Below, in pieces: positions 9,367 through 18,864 of a stretch of DNA of 64,000 nucleotides (the first letter of the stretch is position 1; every line of letters starts with the position of its first letter). Source of the DNA: Chryseobacterium sp. GVT01B (GTDB lineage Bacteria; Bacteroidota; Bacteroidia; Flavobacteriales; Weeksellaceae); the NCBI RefSeq assembly GCF_019970045.1, contig NZ_JAHXYI010000012.1:1-64000 (forward strand), in the 5' to 3' direction. Position numbers and translations under genes: made by a program. The notes under the pieces are model-generated. The model did no database searches. It was given only the letters and a program-made list of their open reading frames with translations, and was not told where the DNA came from.

Positions 9367-10686
9367 TTACCACCATATTTCAAGCTGAAGACCAAATGAT
9401 ATCCCGTTATTCTTTTTTAAAAGCCTTGTATTAAAATCTGAGCCCCCAATCAGCCCGCTAAAATTTTGAGACCAATGGGCATAGGTTATAAAAGGTCTTA
9501 AAACAGGTCTTGAGTAATAGCCATAATCCCAGGAAATCTGAGGTGAAAATGTAATTTTCTGCAGACTGCCTTCTATTCCTGATCTATTATTTTTCATATA
9601 ATCATTTCCTGCCTCCAGAGCCAGATTAAAATGTTTATCAAGGTAATACAGGTATCGAAAGCCTATACTAAACCAATTTCTTGAAATATTATTCAACGCT
9701 ATGTTGCTTTCATCTGTATTTCTCACGCCTAAGTCTCTGTATTGATAAGTGAGAGCTACCTGTATGGCATGTTTCCTTTTATCGTCATAAACAAAATTAT
9801 TGATAACATCAAACGAACTGGAACTATCAAGCTGATAAATTGATGTATCATCTATGTTTTCAGGCATTGTTTTTCCGGTATATGCACTTTCTGTAATTGA
9901 ACTTCCCTTCCTAAATATTACAGTTGAAGTATGAGTAATGTTCTTCTTAGAATATGTCCACCAACCACCAAGTGAATATCCTGAAGATTTGGGTGTTCCT
10001 TTTATATTATTACGATTTTTAAAACTAAATTGACCCAGAAAATTAAGTTTAGAATATTCTGAAAGTGGTAGGTCAAGATACCTGAAATCGGTCACATATG
10101 AATGGGCATCATTATTCCCATATTTAAATCTCATCAAAGCAAGATTCAGATTACCGGAATTTTTAACCTGATAATTCTCTATTCCAATTCCCAACTGGGA
10201 GTTTTGTCCAGAGTTAAGCCAAAAATAATCCAGCATTTCTACGTTTCTGCGATCATAATATCTTTTACCCACCCATAGATTAGCATTTTTAATGACTTTA
10301 TTTATTTTTCCATATAGCTGTGCCGTTTCCGGAAATTGCTTATAATTATCACTCCCGTAGGGAATAAATTTTGACATCATGTAAGAGACTTCATAGAGAT
10401 TGACAGAGTCTTTATTTTTATACCTGTAATTAAACTGAAGCTCACCATAGTGATTAGCCTCATTGCCCAATCTGAACTTATGTACACTCTCCGGGGCATT
10501 AAAATTTACCATCTGTCCTCCACCGGACCATCCAATGCCCGTTCTCAGATAACCATTCACTGAAAGTTCATGAGAATGCAAATTTATTTTTTGTGACTTA
10601 AACAAGACTCCTGTTATAGCAAACAGAGAGAATCCGATCTTTGTAAATATATTGTTTTTCAATAGTTTTATTTCTAAAAGAATCAA
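9367..10686 (-). CDS. LamB-type carbohydrate porin
   Basis: This is a probable outer-membrane beta-barrel of 439 residues in the maltoporin (LamB) family, which lets maltodextrins or other sugars pass the outer membrane. The N-terminus is hydrophobic and could be a signal sequence. The segment 'NLWVGKRYYDRRNVEMLDYFWL' (about residues 115-136) followed by 'GIGIENY' closely parallels the LamB signature in which the eyelet-side strand leads into 'GxGIEN'. The protein ends with a terminal barrel strand and aromatic residue ('SFGLQLEIWW'). It stands alone between ruvA and maeB, with a 195-bp gap to ruvA and about 490 bp of AT-rich spacer upstream. Substrate is unknown; no sugar-degrading enzymes are adjacent. 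Confidence 0.75.
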   Translation of the reverse strand: MILLEIKLLKNNIFTKIGFSLFAITGVLFKSQKINLHSHELSVNGYLRTGIGWSGGGQMVNFNAPESVHKFRLGNEANHYGELQFNYRYKNKDSVNLYEVSYMMSKFIPYGSDNYKQFPETAQLYGKINKVIKNANLWVGKRYYDRRNVEMLDYFWLNSGQNSQLGIGIENYQVKNSGNLNLALMRFKYGNNDAHSYVTDFRYLDLPLSEYSKLNFLGQFSFKNRNNIKGTPKSSGYSLGGWWTYSKKNITHTSTVIFRKGSSITESAYTGKTMPENIDDTSIYQLDSSSSFDVINNFVYDDKRKHAIQVALTYQYRDLGVRNTDESNIALNNISRNWFSIGFRYLYYLDKHFNLALEAGNDYMKNNRSGIEGSLQKITFSPQISWDYGYYSRPVLRPFITYAHWSQNFSGLIGGSDFNTRLLKKNNGISFGLQLEIWW

Positions 10687-11113
10687 CTAAAAAACAATAC
10701 AAATCCTTAACAGATATTTACCTGTTATTGATGAAAGAATAAAATATTACTGCAGTTTTTTATTTAAAGACTTTTCCTTTTGTTCTATCCTTCATTTTAT
10801 CATAAGGAGACAAACAATAAGCTTATGGAGTTAATGTCTATATATTTGAATATTTTTTCATGCATTTGTATTTCTGTGTTCTAGTATATCTTGTGTTTTT
10901 ATAGTGTCTAAGATATCAAATAATCCTATTGACATTGAAAAAAACAACACTATTACATTAAAAACACAACACTATTGTAAATTTTACACCTTTATTCATA
11001 AATCTTAAATAACAACTAAAAAAACAACGTATAAAAAGTAAAAAGATAAAGCGCTATTTCTTTAGAAAATAGCACAAAAACAATCTAAAAGACTTGTTTT
11101 TTACCAGCAAGTA
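10687..11113. other. AT-rich spacer upstream of the porin gene
   Basis: No coding region was found. The spacer contains a direct repeat of ACAACACTATT at 10944-10954 and 10966-10976, exactly 22 bp (two helical turns) apart, which could be a regulator site. The region also must contain the porin promoter, but I could not pick one with confidence. Confidence 0.4.
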
Positions 11114-11146
11114 ATAAAAAAGCCAGATGAAAATATTCATCTGGCT
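11114..11146 (-). terminator. Rho-independent terminator of maeB
   Basis: An 11-bp stem (11121-11131 with 11136-11146) is followed by a T run on the minus strand. It lies about 28 nt after the maeB stop codon. Confidence 0.85.
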
Positions 11147-11173
11147 GTGATCCAGTCCTTAGACCGTTATAAT

Positions 11174-13462
11174 TTATGATTTCTTTTCTCTTCTTTGAGC
11201 ATCAAGAACAGCAATCGTAGCAAGGTTTACGATCTCATCTACGCTTGAACGCATTTGAAGAACGTGTACCGGCTGTTTTAATCCCATTAAGATAGGTCCG
11301 ATAACCTGTGCTACTTTCATTCCTCTTAGAATTTTGTAAGAAAGGTTCGCGCTTTCCAGATTCGGGAAGATGAAGGTGTTTGCAGGAGTTGTTCCTAATT
11401 TTGAGAATGGATAATCGCTCAGGTGATCTGCATTCATTGCAAAATCCGGTTGAATTTCACCATCTACAACCATTTTAGGATATTTCTCATGAAGGATGCT
11501 CACTGCTTTAGCAACTTTCTTGGAAGTTTCAGAAATGGCAGCGAAGTTTTCAAATCCAAGCATCGCAATTCTTGGTTCTATAGCAAACGATTTTACTGTA
11601 AATTCTGCCATTTTAGCAATATTCACAAGATCTTCTGAAGTAGGATTCTGATTGATGGAAGTATCTGCGAAGAAAATAGGTTTCTTTTCAGACAGAATCA
11701 TCATCATTGCCGCTACTTTGTCTACTCCTTTATCTTTTTCAATAACTTCTAAAACAGGACGTAAAACTGAAGTATAGTTTTTAGAGAATCCTACGATAAG
11801 ACCATCGGTATCGCCATGTTTCAGCATAAGAGGTCCGAAATAATCTCTCTGGCGAACATATCTTTTCGCTTTGTACTCGTTCATTCCTTTTCTCTGACGA
11901 AGTTTCCAAAGGGTTTCTCTGTATTTTTTTCTGTTTTCTTTCTGATCGTCATCACTTGGATCAATGATTGGAACATCCAGAGTAATTCCGTAACGTTCCA
12001 TCTGCTCCTTGATATATTTTTTATCTCCTAAAAGGCTTGGGAAAGCAATTCCTTCCTCGTAAAGGATCTGAGCTGCTTTCAATACATTATATTCTTCAGC
12101 ATTTCCAAGAGTGATTCTTTTCGGATTAGATTTAGCACGGCTCTGCATCATTCTTACCAGTCTCTCATCTCTTCCCATTCTGTCTAAAAGCTGGTGCTCA
12201 TATTCCTCAAAATCCGTAATAGTTTTTCTGGCAACACCACTTTCAATAGCTGCTTTTGCTACAGCACTTGATACTTTTGTGATCAGTCTGTTATCAAACG
12301 GCTTCGGAATGAAGTAATCTCTTCCGAACTGCAGATTCTGAACATTGTATGCTAAAATTACAGCTTCCGGTACCGGTTCTTTTGCTAAATCAGCAATCGC
12401 GTGTACGGCAGCCAGTTTCATTTCTTCATTAATTCCTGTAGACTGTACATCCAATGCTCCACGGAAGATATAAGGGAATCCTAATACGTTGTTTACCTGG
12501 TTAGGATAATCACTTCTTCCTGTTGCTAAAATCACATCTTTACGAGTTTCAATGGCAAGATCATAAGCAATTTCAGGATCAGGGTTAGCCAGAGCAAATA
12601 CGATAGGATTTTCGTTCATGCTTAACAACATTTCCGGAGTCATTACATTTCCTTTAGACAATCCAACGAAAACATCAGATCCTTTTACAGCATCTTCTAA
12701 TGTTTCAATATCAGTCTGAGCGATGAAGTCTAATTTTTCAGGAGTAAGGTTTTCTCTTTTATGGTTGATAACCCCTTTACTGTCACACATCAGGACGTTT
12801 TCTTTTTTCAATCCCAATGAAATATAAAGCTTGGTACATGCAATAGCTGCTGCACCTGCTCCATTGACAACCATTTTCACTTTATCAATATCTTTATTGG
12901 CAATCTGCAGAGAGTTGATCAATGCCGCTGCTGAGATAATTGCAGTTCCGTGCTGGTCATCATGCATCAAAGGAATATTCAATTCCTCTTTCAGCCTTTG
13001 TTCTATATAAAAAGCTTCAGGAGCTTTAATATCTTCAAGGTTGATTCCTCCGAAAGTAGGAGCAATTCCTTTTACGATTTCAATAAATTTATCAGGATCT
13101 TTCTCGTCGATCTCAATATCAAATACGTTGATATCTGCAAAGATCTTGAACAAAAGTCCTTTCCCCTCCATTACCGGTTTTGAAGCTTCAGCCCCGATAT
13201 CTCCCAGTCCAAGTACGGCAGTACCGTTAGAAATTACTGCTACCAGGTTTCCTTTTCCTGTATAATCATAAACAGTTTCCGGTTTATCATGAATTTCCAT
13301 ACAAGGAACTGCTACTCCCGGAGAATACGCCAATGATAAGTCTCTTTGAGAAGAGTGTGGCTTTGATGGGATTACTTCAATTTTTCCCTTTGGTTCTGCT
13401 TTATGATAATCCAGCGCTGCCTGGCTAAAGTTCTTTTCGTCACGATTGTTGTTACTTGACAT
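11174..13462 (-). CDS. maeB: NADP-dependent malic enzyme with phosphotransacetylase-like domain
   Basis: The enzyme converts malate to pyruvate and CO2 with reduction of NADP, supplying NADPH and pyruvate. Its 762 residues match the MaeB type, a malic enzyme fused to a C-terminal phosphotransacetylase-like domain that is thought to be regulatory (acetyl-CoA binding) rather than catalytic. The N-terminal malic domain shows 'SLAYSPGVAVPC' (43-54) and 'NGTAVLGLGDIGAEASKPVMEG' near 79-100. A Rossmann motif 'VNGAGAAAIAC' follows near residue 200. The phosphotransacetylase-like part runs from about 430 to the end. A kinase-like gene lies 16 nt upstream on the same strand, so the two may form an operon. 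Confidence 0.95.
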   Translation of the reverse strand: MSSNNNRDEKNFSQAALDYHKAEPKGKIEVIPSKPHSSQRDLSLAYSPGVAVPCMEIHDKPETVYDYTGKGNLVAVISNGTAVLGLGDIGAEASKPVMEGKGLLFKIFADINVFDIEIDEKDPDKFIEIVKGIAPTFGGINLEDIKAPEAFYIEQRLKEELNIPLMHDDQHGTAIISAAALINSLQIANKDIDKVKMVVNGAGAAAIACTKLYISLGLKKENVLMCDSKGVINHKRENLTPEKLDFIAQTDIETLEDAVKGSDVFVGLSKGNVMTPEMLLSMNENPIVFALANPDPEIAYDLAIETRKDVILATGRSDYPNQVNNVLGFPYIFRGALDVQSTGINEEMKLAAVHAIADLAKEPVPEAVILAYNVQNLQFGRDYFIPKPFDNRLITKVSSAVAKAAIESGVARKTITDFEEYEHQLLDRMGRDERLVRMMQSRAKSNPKRITLGNAEEYNVLKAAQILYEEGIAFPSLLGDKKYIKEQMERYGITLDVPIIDPSDDDQKENRKKYRETLWKLRQRKGMNEYKAKRYVRQRDYFGPLMLKHGDTDGLIVGFSKNYTSVLRPVLEVIEKDKGVDKVAAMMMILSEKKPIFFADTSINQNPTSEDLVNIAKMAEFTVKSFAIEPRIAMLGFENFAAISETSKKVAKAVSILHEKYPKMVVDGEIQPDFAMNADHLSDYPFSKLGTTPANTFIFPNLESANLSYKILRGMKVAQVIGPILMGLKQPVHVLQMRSSVDEIVNLATIAVLDAQRREKKS

Positions 13463-13478
13463 AAAATTTGGTTTTTTG

Positions 13479-14330
13479 TTAAAGTATGTATTTAATGTGG
13501 TAATCTACTAAGCTTTCAATTGGTTTCTGCACAACATGTCCCACATTTAAATTAAGTTCTGTAGCTACAGAACGTAGTATATTTTCATAATAATAAGCAA
13601 TAGAGCCAATGAAATTGATCTCGGCATCTTTTGCTTCCTCATAAGGGAGAACCTGATATTCAAAGAAACTTTTCATTTCTTCAAACACCATATCTCTGAA
13701 ATAAGAATGATCTTTTCTCTCGATCACAAATTTGGTAAAGTTTGCCAAATATGCATTTGGTCTTGGGGTATGATACATATTTTTCAATGCATCTTCTACG
13801 GTAAGCTGATAGTTGGCTTCAAATTCTGTATGAAGGTCTGAAGGCAGTTTTTTCATGAAATATCTGCGCACCAATTGCTTTCCGATAGCACTGCCGCTTC
13901 CTTCATCTCCGATCAGGAATCCCAGTGAAGGCAATTCTATCTTCAGATTGTCACCGTCAAAAAAACAGGAATTTGATCCTGTGCCAAGAATGCACACGAT
14001 TGCAGGTTTTCCGCTGTATGCTGCATAGGCTGCAGCCATCAGATCTTCCTTCACAATAATTTCCGCTTTTCCAAAAACTTTTGTCAGTTCTTCTTCTATG
14101 GTTTCACAGTTTTTTTTCACACCGCATCCGGAACCATAAAAAAAGACCTTGGTAATTGAATTTTTAACCGACACCAGATTGCTATTTTTCTGTATCTCAG
14201 GAGCGATAAGTTCTCTGTTGATAAAATTCGGATTGAAACCGATTGTTTCTGTTTTCAGAAAAACCTTCTTAAAGTCATCAAGTATTACCCAATCCGATTT
14301 AGTAGAACCACTATCTACAATAGCAACCAT
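13479..14330 (-). CDS. BadF/BadG/BcrA/BcrD-type N-acetylglucosamine kinase-like protein
   Basis: This 283-residue protein belongs to the ASKHA kinase fold group that includes N-acetylglucosamine kinase and the BadF ATPase family. The phosphate-1 loop is 'VDSGSTKSDW' at residues 4-13, and a phosphate-2-like loop 'CILGTGSNSCF' lies near residue 115. 'GFLIGDEGSGSAIGKQLVRR' is typical of GlcNAc and glucosamine kinases. The likely reaction is ATP-dependent phosphorylation of an amino sugar, for example during cell-wall recycling, but the exact substrate cannot be read from the sequence. It lies directly upstream of maeB. Confidence 0.8.
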   Translation of the reverse strand: MVAIVDSGSTKSDWVILDDFKKVFLKTETIGFNPNFINRELIAPEIQKNSNLVSVKNSITKVFFYGSGCGVKKNCETIEEELTKVFGKAEIIVKEDLMAAAYAAYSGKPAIVCILGTGSNSCFFDGDNLKIELPSLGFLIGDEGSGSAIGKQLVRRYFMKKLPSDLHTEFEANYQLTVEDALKNMYHTPRPNAYLANFTKFVIERKDHSYFRDMVFEEMKSFFEYQVLPYEEAKDAEINFIGSIAYYYENILRSVATELNLNVGHVVQKPIESLVDYHIKYIL

Positions 14331-14415
14331 ATTTTAGATTTTAATTTAAGGGTGCTAAATTAGGAATTTATCTTCAATTAGCGTTTAAAAACAACCTGGA
14401 AGCTGTCTAAAATCA

Positions 14416-14679
14416 TTAATGTTTAATTTGTGTTTTTTTTTCGTTGAATTGCAAAAGCCAATCTTCTATTTCATCTTCCAGATAGGAAGTCTGTAATACC
14501 ATAGCATTGATAAAATCATCAGGCACTGGTTCTCCGTTGGAGTTTTCAAGATTCCACAATTCATCTGACATATTTTCATATTCTGAATACACTCTTTTGA
14601 AGCGGGAATTTTCTTTCTCAAGAGCCTCAATATTTTTCTGTTGAAGCTGGAATTTTCTGTATTTGTTTTGACTTTTCAT
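14416..14679 (-). CDS. Small coiled-coil protein of unknown function
   Basis: An 87-residue charged protein with no signal peptide or membrane segment. Residues 10-35 and 60-85 look helical with coiled-coil character (alternating Lys/Glu with Leu/Ile). I do not recognise the family. It stands alone, with an 85-nt gap to the kinase-like gene downstream and a TAATATTTG box just before its start codon that may be a -7 element. It is accepted as real because its composition is normal for a soluble helical protein and no larger frame competes with it. Confidence 0.5.
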   Translation of the reverse strand: MKSQNKYRKFQLQQKNIEALEKENSRFKRVYSEYENMSDELWNLENSNGEPVPDDFINAMVLQTSYLEDEIEDWLLQFNEKKTQIKH

Positions 14680-15042
14680 ACAAATATTATTAATAATTGG
14701 GTCATAAAATGTAGGGGTATATGCTCTTAATCGCGCACTACAAGATAGAAAAAACCATCAACACAAGAAGTTGAAAATGAATTTATTATCAGGTCATTAT
14801 TACATCATTCTGAATATTAAAATTAGAAATAATTTTTATTAAAAAAAATATTTTAACAACTTTTTTCAGTGTTTAACATATAGTTATAAATTTGCATATT
14901 CATATTGTGAAGGTTTGGTATTATTGACCAACTAAAACGTTTATTAACAGCCGGAATGCAGTAAGACCTTTATATTCTGAGATATAAATCACTTCAGTCA
15001 TTATACAATATGTATTTATATATTTAGTTTTATAATCATTAA
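14680..15042. promoter_or_regulatory. Divergent intergenic region with plus-strand promoter
   Basis: The spacer separates the minus-strand coiled-coil gene from the plus-strand GtrA gene. A TAAATTTG box at 14887-14894 matches the -7 consensus for plus-strand transcription, with a T-rich region about 20 nt upstream. If used, it would give a leader of about 140 nt before the GtrA start. No further gene was seen. Confidence 0.35.
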
Positions 15043-15501
15043 ATGAAAGAAATACTCATACGCCAGAAACAGGTTCTGTTCTTCATCATTGCAGGAGGAC
15101 TGAGTGCCATTGTAGAAATAGGCAGCTTTAAAATTTTCAGCACCTATCTTCCACATTTCTTTGCAAAGGAAATCAACTTCCATGGTGTACATTATCCTTT
15201 AAGTAATATTTTTTCTACAAGCTGCGGGATTATTACCAATTATTTCCTGAGTATCTGGTTTGTGTTTGAAAGAGGAAAACACTCGAAGAAAAAAGAGTTT
15301 GTTTATTTTATGGTGGTCTCCTTCTTTTCAACGTTACTGAGCTTAGGTTTTTTCCAGATATTTTACAGTTTCATATTTAAAGATAATATCAATTTATTTT
15401 TTTATACCTTGAGCCCGGAAATGATTAGCAAAATTGCAGCAATATTGCTGGTTTCCATTCTGAATTATTCGGTAAAAAAGAAAGTAATTTTTAACGGTTA
15501 A
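15043..15501 (+). CDS. GtrA-like family membrane protein
   Basis: A 152-residue polytopic membrane protein with four hydrophobic segments. The opening 'FIIAGGLSAIVEIGSFKIFS' and the central 'ISTSCGIITNYFLSIWFVFE'-type segment are typical of GtrA, a family proposed to move polyprenyl-linked sugars across the inner membrane for glycan decoration. The next gene, a PlsC-like acyltransferase, begins 3 nt after its stop, so the two are co-transcribed and possibly linked to envelope lipid or glycan synthesis. Confidence 0.8.
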   Translation: MKEILIRQKQVLFFIIAGGLSAIVEIGSFKIFSTYLPHFFAKEINFHGVHYPLSNIFSTSCGIITNYFLSIWFVFERGKHSKKKEFVYFMVVSFFSTLLSLGFFQIFYSFIFKDNINLFFYTLSPEMISKIAAILLVSILNYSVKKKVIFNG

Positions 15502-15504
15502 GCT

Positions 15505-16242
15505 GTGACAAAAATTTTAAATTATCTCTGGAGATTCTGGCTGCTGCTGTTAGCATTTTTTCTGACAGTTACTATTGGGATCCCTGTTTATATTTTATCT
15601 TTTAACAAAAAACATTATAAATACGGTTATAAACTCGTCAGGCTCTGGTGTTTCGGAATGTTTTACGGAATGGGTTTCAGATATGACCTCATTAAACTTT
15701 CAGAACAGGAGAAAGACAAAAGTATACCTTATGTTTTTATCTCCAATCATACATCCATCATGGATATTATGCTTACCTGCATTGTATTTCCCGATCATCC
15801 GATATGTTTTGTAGGGAAGAAAGAACTGGTAAAGATTCCTATTTTCGGAACCATTTATAAAAGGATATGTGTGATGGTAGACAGAACGAGCGCTAAAAGC
15901 CGTGCGGATGTATACCGCAGATGTGCTGAAAAGATGGAGGAAGGCAACAGTATTGCCATTTTTCCTGAAGGCGGTGTACCGGACGACACTTCTATCATCC
16001 TGGATGACTTTAAGGACGGAGCGTTTATGCTGTCCTCAAAACATAACTCTCCTATCGCTGTTTATACCTTTATCGGACTGAAAGAAATGTTCCCTTTTGA
16101 AAACTCAAAAGGCTATCCCGGAAGAGTAAAGGTGTATTTCAACGGAATCATTGAGCCTACCGATTCGCCAAAAGACTTAAAGGCAGAGGCTTACGAAGAA
16201 ATAAAAAAAACCTTAATCAGGTATTCCGTTGAAAGGAAATAG
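15505..16242 (+). CDS. PlsC-like 1-acyl-glycerol-3-phosphate acyltransferase
   Basis: A 245-residue membrane-anchored acyltransferase. The catalytic HX4D motif is 'NHTSIMD' (H82, D87), and the acceptor-binding motif is 'FPEGG' at 153-157. An N-terminal hydrophobic helix spans residues 8-31. The probable reaction is acylation of lysophosphatidate to phosphatidate in phospholipid synthesis; some relatives acylate other lipids, such as ornithine lipids. The start is GTG, placed 3 nt after the GtrA stop codon, and there is no in-frame ATG nearby. It is probably co-transcribed with GtrA and the downstream transporter. Confidence 0.85.
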   Translation: MTKILNYLWRFWLLLLAFFLTVTIGIPVYILSFNKKHYKYGYKLVRLWCFGMFYGMGFRYDLIKLSEQEKDKSIPYVFISNHTSIMDIMLTCIVFPDHPICFVGKKELVKIPIFGTIYKRICVMVDRTSAKSRADVYRRCAEKMEEGNSIAIFPEGGVPDDTSIILDDFKDGAFMLSSKHNSPIAVYTFIGLKEMFPFENSKGYPGRVKVYFNGIIEPTDSPKDLKAEAYEEIKKTLIRYSVERK

Positions 16243-16272
16243 TTATATTTGTTTGTGAAATCTATAATAAAT

Positions 16273-17718
16273 ATGTCAAATTATTCTAAACAAACCAATT
16301 GGGCCCAATTCATTCCATTGGTTACTGTATTCTTCTTTTGGGGATTTGTAGCAGCCAGTAATGATATTCTGATCCCCGTTTTTCAAAAAGCCTTCAATCT
16401 ATCTCAAACTGAAAGTATGCTGGTACAGATATGCTTTTATGTAGCGTATACTGTAGGTTCTTTAATTTATATGATTGTATCAAGGAGCCTGAAACAGGAT
16501 TTGATCAATAAAATCGGGTACAAAAACGGCCTTATTGTAGGGCTTCTTATTTCCGCATTGGGAACCCTGTTGTTTTATCCGGCAGCCAATATGCATTCTT
16601 TCCCTTTAATGATCTCCGGATTATTTATTGTAGGTTTAGGATTCTCTCTTCAGCAGATTGTTGCCAACCCGCTTGCTATTGAAGTAGGTCCTACAGAAAC
16701 GGGATCTCAAAGATTAACAATGGCTGGGGGAATCAATAACTTAGGGACTACAATAGGACCCCTTATTGTTGCATTTGCCATTTTTGGTTCTGCAAGCGCA
16801 GGCAACACGGAAGCGAGTATAGAAAGTGTAAAAACTCCTTATCTGATATTAGGAGCAGCTTTTGCTCTTGTAGCCTTAATGCTTAAATTTTCTTCTCTTC
16901 CTGCTGTAACTCCAACGAATACCGAAAACACAGATGATTCAACTCCTGGAGAGCACAGAAAATCAGCATTTCAGTATCCTCAACTGGTGATGGGAATGAT
17001 CGCGATCTTCGTGTATGTAGGGGTAGAAGTTTCCACTGCCAGTAACCTTCCGGCTTATATGGAAAAAAACTTAGGATTTGAAACCAAAGATGTAGCTCCT
17101 TATATTTCTTTATACTGGGCATCATTGATGATTGGCCGGTGGACAGGTGCTGTAGAAGCATTTGATGTAAATGCCGGGTTCAAAAAGATTTTAAGGTTCT
17201 TAGCTCCTTATCTTGCATTTGGTGTATTTCTATTCGTGAATGCTATTGCGAAGCATGATTTGTCTCCATTCTATGTATATGGATTCATTATTATTGCAAT
17301 GATTATCTGTGATATCTTAAGTAAAGGAAACCCGGCAAGAATGCTTTTGATCTTCTCATTGGCTGGGATTACCGCTTTATTGGTAGGAATGTTCACTACA
17401 GGAATGGTATCTGTATATGCGTTTACCAGTGTAGGTCTTTTCTGCTCTACTTTATGGCCATGTATTTTTGCACTTGCCATCAACGGACTTGGAAAACACA
17501 CCAATCAAGGTTCCGGATATCTTATTATGATGATTATGGGTGGAGGTATCGTAAGTTTTATTCAAGGGTATATTGCTGATATTACAAATATTCATTTCAG
17601 TTATATCGTAGGGGTTATTTGTTTTGCTTATCTTGCATTCTATGCGATCCGTGTGAGTGGGATTCTAAAAGCCCAGGGCATTGATCTTGATAAAGTATCT
17701 AAAGGTAATGGTCATTAA
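16273..17718 (+). CDS. FucP-type MFS sugar transporter
   Basis: A 12-helix major facilitator transporter of about 481 residues in the fucose/glucose/galactose:proton symporter group (FucP family), which is common in Bacteroidetes. Characteristic segments are 'FFFWGFVAASNDILIPVFQKAF' near the N-terminus and 'GPTETGSQRLTMAGGINNLGT' in the first half. The frame is open further upstream to TTG at 16249, but the ATG at 16273 gives the standard N-terminus 'MSNYSKQTNW', so I use it. Its 3' end overlaps the DUF3810 gene by 11 nt. The true substrate is not known. Confidence 0.87.
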   Translation: MSNYSKQTNWAQFIPLVTVFFFWGFVAASNDILIPVFQKAFNLSQTESMLVQICFYVAYTVGSLIYMIVSRSLKQDLINKIGYKNGLIVGLLISALGTLLFYPAANMHSFPLMISGLFIVGLGFSLQQIVANPLAIEVGPTETGSQRLTMAGGINNLGTTIGPLIVAFAIFGSASAGNTEASIESVKTPYLILGAAFALVALMLKFSSLPAVTPTNTENTDDSTPGEHRKSAFQYPQLVMGMIAIFVYVGVEVSTASNLPAYMEKNLGFETKDVAPYISLYWASLMIGRWTGAVEAFDVNAGFKKILRFLAPYLAFGVFLFVNAIAKHDLSPFYVYGFIIIAMIICDILSKGNPARMLLIFSLAGITALLVGMFTTGMVSVYAFTSVGLFCSTLWPCIFALAINGLGKHTNQGSGYLIMMIMGGGIVSFIQGYIADITNIHFSYIVGVICFAYLAFYAIRVSGILKAQGIDLDKVSKGNGH

Positions 17719-18769
17719 TATAACGAAAACAATATATAAAAAGAAAAGGTTTTGGGCAGGTGTATTACTTGCCCAATTTCTTTTGTTTTATGTCTGCTCA
17801 AAATCCGGGGTGATGATCTCGTTTTTTGAAAGCTTTTTTGAACTTCAAAAAGGAACACATCAGGTATTGTTCAGCTGGATTCCATTTTCTATGGGAGATC
17901 TTATATATATTGTATTGGGTGCTTTCCTTTTGTATTATTTCATCATGCTATTCAGAAAGCAGCGAAGACATGATTCTATGCTCAGAATTCTGATCATCAT
18001 CAATATTTTTTACTTTATCTATCAGATCTTTTGGGGAATGCTGTATTTCCAGACACCTATCATCAAGAAACTTTCAAGCCAGAAAGAGCCGGATGTGGAA
18101 AAAGCCAAGAAACTGGCTCTTGCTTATCTTGAAAAATGCAAAGCAACCAGACAATCTGTCCATGAAGATAACAAAGGTGTATTCATCATTACGAACCTTA
18201 GTTCTATACAACAGGAAATTCTGCATCAACAGGCAAAATTACCTTCTTATATTTCCAATAAAAAAGCACCTCAGATTTTGGATATTAAACCCAGTTTATT
18301 CAAAAATGTAATGAGTTTTACGGGTATTTTGGGATACTACAACCCTTTTACTGCAGAAGCTCAATATAATGCTGAATTACCTTCTACCTTCATCCCTTTC
18401 ACAACGGCGCATGAAAGTTCCCATCAGCTTGGTTTTGCCAGAGAACAGGAGGCTAATTTCGTGGGGTATTTAATAGGAGTTCATTCCAGTAATAAGGAAT
18501 TGAGATACAGCACTGAGTTTTTTACTTTAAAAAGCCTTTTAAGGTTTATTGTGGAAGAAGATCCGGAGTTCGTCAAGAATGTTCTTCATCGATATTCTCC
18601 TGCCATGAAAAGAGACCGCATGTATGAAAAGAATTTTGTACTCAGTCATCAGGGCTGGCTGGATGATTTTTTTGGATACACCAATAACCTCTTCCTGAAA
18701 AGCAATCAGCAGGAAGGTTCTGTCACCTATTCTTACTTTATAGATCTTCTCTTAAACTATGAAAAATAA
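17708..18769 (+). CDS. DUF3810 membrane protein with HExxH motif
   Basis: A 353-residue protein that fits the DUF3810 family: three N-terminal membrane helices in about the first 110 residues, then a soluble domain. 'TTAHESSHQLGFAREQEANF' contains a zinc-metallopeptidase-like HExxH (H235 to H239) with glutamates at 246 and 248, so it may be a membrane-anchored peptidase; the activity is an inference. The start is the ATG at 17708, which overlaps the end of the sugar transporter by 11 nt and suggests translational coupling. An upstream extension to 17681 would begin inside the transporter and is less likely. Confidence 0.8.
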   Translation: MVINITKTIYKKKRFWAGVLLAQFLLFYVCSKSGVMISFFESFFELQKGTHQVLFSWIPFSMGDLIYIVLGAFLLYYFIMLFRKQRRHDSMLRILIIINIFYFIYQIFWGMLYFQTPIIKKLSSQKEPDVEKAKKLALAYLEKCKATRQSVHEDNKGVFIITNLSSIQQEILHQQAKLPSYISNKKAPQILDIKPSLFKNVMSFTGILGYYNPFTAEAQYNAELPSTFIPFTTAHESSHQLGFAREQEANFVGYLIGVHSSNKELRYSTEFFTLKSLLRFIVEEDPEFVKNVLHRYSPAMKRDRMYEKNFVLSHQGWLDDFFGYTNNLFLKSNQQEGSVTYSYFIDLLLNYEK

Positions 18770-18770
18770 A

Positions 18771-18860
18771 TAAAAAAAGAATCGTATCAGGCGATACGAT
18801 TCTAAAAACACAAATGATGAAAAAAAATTTATTACCTTGACTTGTTCCCTCATTCAAGGC
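18771..18860 (-). ncRNA. Candidate small RNA
   Basis: A minus-strand promoter (TTTG at 18891-18894, 18 nt, TACTTTTA at 18865-18872) is followed by about 90 nt that fold into two parts. The first is a CCTTGA/TCAAGG stem (18854-18859 with 18835-18840). The second is an 11-bp terminator hairpin (18778-18788 with 18793-18803) ending in a T run. No coding frame of note lies in this stretch, and the only neighbour in its path is the 3' end of the convergent DUF3810 gene. This looks like a self-contained small RNA, but an antisense terminator with a chance promoter cannot be excluded. Confidence 0.45.
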
Positions 18861-18864
18861 GATG

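Noticed and set aside
10921..10980. Direct ACAACACTATT repeats as a CRISPR-like array
   Set aside because: Only two copies of 11 bp with no spacer pattern.
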